A stretch of DNA of 64,000 bases from Azospirillum griseum (lineage in GTDB: Bacteria; Pseudomonadota; Alphaproteobacteria; Azospirillales; Azospirillaceae), in assembly GCF_003966125.1 (NCBI RefSeq), contig NZ_RXMA01000011.1, forward strand, positions 62,001 through 126,000, written 5' to 3'. How positions within the stretch are numbered: the first letter of the stretch is position 1; each line of letters begins with the position of its first letter. Below are positions 61,073 through 64,000 of the stretch, piece by piece. A program made the translations under genes and the position numbers. The notes under the pieces were generated by a model that saw nothing but the letters and a program-made list of their open reading frames with translations, ran no database searches and had not been told where the DNA came from.

Positions 61073-61582
61073 TCACAGCCGGTCGCGGATCATCAGCAGG
61101 CTGGGAATCACCATGCCGTTGGCGATGCGGACGTCGAGCGGCCCCAGCGGGCGGAACCCCTGCGACTGGTAAAACTCACCGGCCACAAGGCTGGCGTAGC
61201 ATTCGAACCGCTGCACCCCCGCCGCCCGCGCATCCACCACGCAGCGCTCGATCAACGCCGCCCCCACCCCACGCCGCAGCCAATCCGGGTGCGTGCCGAA
61301 ATGGCGGATGTGGCCCAGGGTCGGGTCCACCGGGTCGTTCGGGGCGTCGGGCCGCTCCAACGACCAACCGCCGCACCCGACCGGAGTCCCGTCCGCCGTT
61401 TCCACCACGTAATAGCGACCGGAGCGCAACAGGGCCGGGTTGGCGCGCATCATCAGCGGCAGCACCCGATCCAGCGCCCCCGGCGGATAGCCCGGCTCCA
61501 TCAGCGTGGTGTAGCAGACGCGCAGCAGATCGCTGACCGCCTCGGCGTCGGCCGCGACGGTCGGGCGAACCGCCAGGGGCAT
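61073..61582 (-). CDS. GNAT-family N-acetyltransferase
   Basis: 169 aa from ATG 61582; a GTG at 61600 is an alternative. Acetyl-CoA binding motif WLRRGVGAALIERCVVDAR is present with the core strand pattern before it (TPVGCGGWSLER, HFGTHPD). Substrate unknown. Lies 32 bases beyond the GST-like stop and probably is co-transcribed with it. It converges with yejF. Confidence 0.85.
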   Translation of the reverse strand: MPLAVRPTVAADAEAVSDLLRVCYTTLMEPGYPPGALDRVLPLMMRANPALLRSGRYYVVETADGTPVGCGGWSLERPDAPNDPVDPTLGHIRHFGTHPDWLRRGVGAALIERCVVDARAAGVQRFECYASLVAGEFYQSQGFRPLGPLDVRIANGMVIPSLLMIRDRL

Positions 61583-61614
61583 GTCCGGTAATCGCGTCAC
61601 GGCAGCCCCGGCCC

Positions 61615-62259
61615 TCACAGTTGCAGCACCCAGGGTTCGGCCTTGGCGGCGGCGGTCCACTCCTGCATCGCGGGCAACGCCTGCACCGCGTCCATATAGG
61701 CCCGCGACACCGCGTCCACCACCACGCCATAGGTTTCGAAACGGGTGACGACCGGGGCGAACATGGCGTCGGCGATGGTGAAACCGCCAAACAGGAACGG
61801 CCCGCCCTGGCCGAAACGGGCGCGGCAATCGGCCCACAGCGCCTGGATGCGGGCGATGTCCGCCGCGCTGTCGGGAGTCATCCCCTCCCCGTGGCGGTCG
61901 ATCTTCAGATCCATCGACATGGCGTTGCGCAGGGCGGCAAAGCCCGAATGCATCTCCGCCGACACCGACCGCGCGATGGCGCGGGCGTGCGGATCGGCCG
62001 GCCACAAACCGGCGGCGGGGGCCAGTTCGGCGACATACTCGCAAATCGCCAGCGAATCCCAGATCACCCGATCGCCGTCGATCAGGCACGGCACCTTGCC
62101 GCTGGGGCAATGGGCGAGGATCTGCGCCTTGGTCTCGGGCTGGCGCAGGGGAATGACAATCTCGGCAAAGCTCACCCCGGCCTGCTTGAGCGCCAACCAC
62201 GGGCGCAGCGACCAGGAGGAATACGCCTTGTTGCCCACAACCAACGTCATAGCGCTCAT
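61615..62259 (-). CDS. Glutathione S-transferase family protein
   Basis: 214 aa. Thioredoxin-like N-terminal domain beginning LVVGNKAYSSWSLRPWLALK and containing GKVPCLIDGDRVIWDSLAIC with the cis-Pro in VPCL; all-helical C-terminal domain ending in GPFLFGGFTIADAMFAPVV. The active residue and substrate class are not clear. Divergent from the M17 aminopeptidase gene over about 230 bases. Confidence 0.88.
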   Translation of the reverse strand: MSAMTLVVGNKAYSSWSLRPWLALKQAGVSFAEIVIPLRQPETKAQILAHCPSGKVPCLIDGDRVIWDSLAICEYVAELAPAAGLWPADPHARAIARSVSAEMHSGFAALRNAMSMDLKIDRHGEGMTPDSAADIARIQALWADCRARFGQGGPFLFGGFTIADAMFAPVVTRFETYGVVVDAVSRAYMDAVQALPAMQEWTAAAKAEPWVLQL

Positions 62260-62492
62260 CTCTCACCCACCCATACCGAAAGGAGAGGCCGAGCATGCCC
62301 AGGCACAGCAAGGGGCGCAAGCCCCCCTCGGCGCATGGCTCGTCACCACCACCATTCCCGATGAAATCGTTCGGAATGAAAGCATTTTGCGCGTTTTCCG
62401 GCGCAATCCCGGCCATTGCCCCCTTTTCAGCCGGGCGTGGGCGCGCCATCCTTACCGGACATGACCGTTTGATTGCCAAAGGATCGCCTGTC

Positions 62493-63863
62493 TTGCTCGC
62501 CACCCTGCTCGCCGTTGCTCCGCCGGACACCGTCGCCCTCATCCCCGTGACCAAGGCCGGTTTGCCGGATTGGCTGGCCGGTCAATCACCGGAGACCGCC
62601 GCCTGGCTCAAAACCGTGGGCTTCGCCGGGGACGCCGGAAGCGTCGCCTTCCTGCCGGGCGGCGATGGCGCGCGCGCGCTGGTCGGGGTGTCGGCGCTCG
62701 ATGACCTGTGGGCCTTCGCCGGGTTGCCGACCAGCTTGCCCGCCGGGTCCTACCACATCGACGCGGCGCTCGACGCGCGGGCGGCCACCCGCGCGGCGCT
62801 GGGCTGGGCCTTGGGCAGCTACCGCTTCACCCGCTACAAGAAGACCGACAAGCCGCTGGCCGGGCTGGTCTGGCCCGCGCACGCCGACCGGGGCGAGGTG
62901 GAGCGCACCGCCAGCGCGGTGACGCTGGTGCGCGATCTGGTCAACACCCCCGCCTGCGACCTCGGCCCCGCCGAACTGGCCGACACCGCCCGCGCCCTGG
63001 CCGAGGAGTTCGAGGCCGCGCTCGACGTCATCGTCGGCCCCGATCTGCTGGACCGCGATTACCCGGCGATTCACGCCGTGGGCCGCGCCAGCCCGCGCGC
63101 GCCGCGCCTGATTGATCTGCGTTGGGGCAACCCGGAGCATCCGAAAGTCACCATCGTCGGCAAGGGCGTGTGCTTTGACACCGGCGGGCTGGATCTGAAA
63201 CCGTCCTCCGCCATGCTGATGATGAAAAAGGACATGGGCGGCGCCGCCCACGCGCTGGCGCTGGGCCGGATGGTGATGATGGCCGGGCTGCCGGTGCGGC
63301 TGCGCGTGCTGGTTCCGGCGGTGGAAAACGTCGTCGGCGGCGATTCCTTCAAACCGATGGACGTGCTGAAGACCCGCAAGGGCCTGACGGTGGAGGTCGG
63401 CAACACCGACGCCGAAGGCCGCCTGATCCTGTGCGACGCGCTGGCGGAGGCGGATTCGGAACAGCCCGCTCTGCTGATCGACTTCGCCACCCTGACCGGG
63501 GCCGCCCGCGTCGCCCTGGGGCCGGACCTGCCCGCCCTGCTGTCCAACAACGATTCCCTGGCCAGCGACCTGCTCGCCGCCGGGACGGAGGTCGAGGATC
63601 CGATGTGGCGGCTGCCGCTGTGGGCACCCTACCGCAAGGGGCTGGACAGCAAGGTGGCCGACCTCAGCAACGTCACCAGCAACGGCTTTGCCGGAGCCAT
63701 CACCGCCGGGCTGTTCCTGCAGGACTTCGTGTCGAAAGACACCCCATGGGCGCATCTGGACACCTACGCCTGGAACAGCGGGACCCGCCCCGGCCGCCCG
63801 GAGGGCGGGGAGGCGCTGGGCCTGCGCGCCGCCTACGCGGTGATCGCCAAGCGGTTCGGCTGA
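62493..63863 (+). CDS. Leucyl aminopeptidase family protein (M17)
   Basis: 456 aa from TTG 62493, chosen because AAAGGA lies at good spacing and the family N-terminus follows; the open frame starts further left but with a low-complexity leader. Two-metal active site: GKGVCFDTGGLDLKPSS, MKKDMGGAAH, VGNTDAEGRLILCDAL and IDFATLTGAARVALG. Cytosolic exopeptidase. May process peptides imported by the adjacent yej system (inference). Confidence 0.92.
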   Translation: MLATLLAVAPPDTVALIPVTKAGLPDWLAGQSPETAAWLKTVGFAGDAGSVAFLPGGDGARALVGVSALDDLWAFAGLPTSLPAGSYHIDAALDARAATRAALGWALGSYRFTRYKKTDKPLAGLVWPAHADRGEVERTASAVTLVRDLVNTPACDLGPAELADTARALAEEFEAALDVIVGPDLLDRDYPAIHAVGRASPRAPRLIDLRWGNPEHPKVTIVGKGVCFDTGGLDLKPSSAMLMMKKDMGGAAHALALGRMVMMAGLPVRLRVLVPAVENVVGGDSFKPMDVLKTRKGLTVEVGNTDAEGRLILCDALAEADSEQPALLIDFATLTGAARVALGPDLPALLSNNDSLASDLLAAGTEVEDPMWRLPLWAPYRKGLDSKVADLSNVTSNGFAGAITAGLFLQDFVSKDTPWAHLDTYAWNSGTRPGRPEGGEALGLRAAYAVIAKRFG

Positions 63864-64000
63864 CGCCCGCGCGCGGTGGGGCAAAGGGGGGCGCCCGTCT
63901 TTGCCTCACCCGGCACCGCCGGACGACTCGCCGAATCCATGGCGCGGCGGATGGGAACGTATTACAACAGAGTCCATGGTTTAGAGGTCGCCGGGTCGGG

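Noticed and set aside
61583-62554. Apparent fusion of extra N-terminal residues to the GNAT protein
   Set aside because: Overlaps the GST-like gene in another frame; the GNAT domain is complete from 61582.

Overview
The window is high-GC, densely packed bacterial chromosome. Gene order and protein types point to an alphaproteobacterium, most likely Rhodospirillales (Azospirillum-like). The evidence is the F1-only ATP synthase operon atpHAGDC lying near priA, fsa, a DUF484 gene and xerC; the order 4.5S RNA-dnaX-ybaB-recR; the trio membrane cytochrome c, kdsB, prephenate dehydratase; and a yejABEF operon with two binding-protein genes. The genus cannot be fixed from the sequence. No tRNA, rRNA, CRISPR array, prophage or transposase gene was seen. 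The window is mostly core chromosome with regulatory and catabolic insertions.

Layout. 1-7423: a leftward partner-switching module (STAS protein, RsbW-like ATPase, receiver/SpoIIE phosphatase cut by the window edge) faces a rightward pair of overlapping kinase genes, which are followed by an overlapping DUF1329 gene. 8877-9838: ArsR/SRPBCC pair behind two matching 16-bp palindromes. 9849-10673: ferritin-like diiron protein. 10854-15963: atpHAGDC, leftward. 16395-21753: Cache-domain protein, priA, fsa, DUF484, xerC. 21877-28191: outer-membrane channel, MFS transporter, amidase, AraC regulator and periplasmic asparaginase, which look like an amide-uptake and hydrolysis locus. 28293-28488: AT-rich element bounded by 32-bp inverted repeats. 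28570-35305: lpd, CYTH-CHAD protein with a ParA-like ATPase, a methyltransferase, a small membrane protein and a sensor kinase. 35434-42328: hldE, pgk, then two divergent regulator/target pairs (SDR/LysR and MFS/AraC). 42334-45485: 4.5S RNA, dnaX, ybaB, recR. 45657-52959: membrane-anchored FAD oxidoreductase, cytochrome c, kdsB, pheA, nudC, hisN-like gene, unknown gene. 52985-53244: miniature inverted-repeat element with an 8-bp target duplication. 53308-61024: yejA-yejA-yejB-yejE-yejF. 61073-63863: GNAT, GST-like protein, M17 aminopeptidase.

The least ordinary items are the leaderless, self-operated arsR promoter; the CHAD/ParA pair, which suggests a polyphosphate-positioning system; the two non-coding inverted-repeat elements that share a short core; a terminator placed just ahead of the amidase gene; a possible dnaX frameshift site; and the coupling of a partner-switching module to two kinases and an exported protein.
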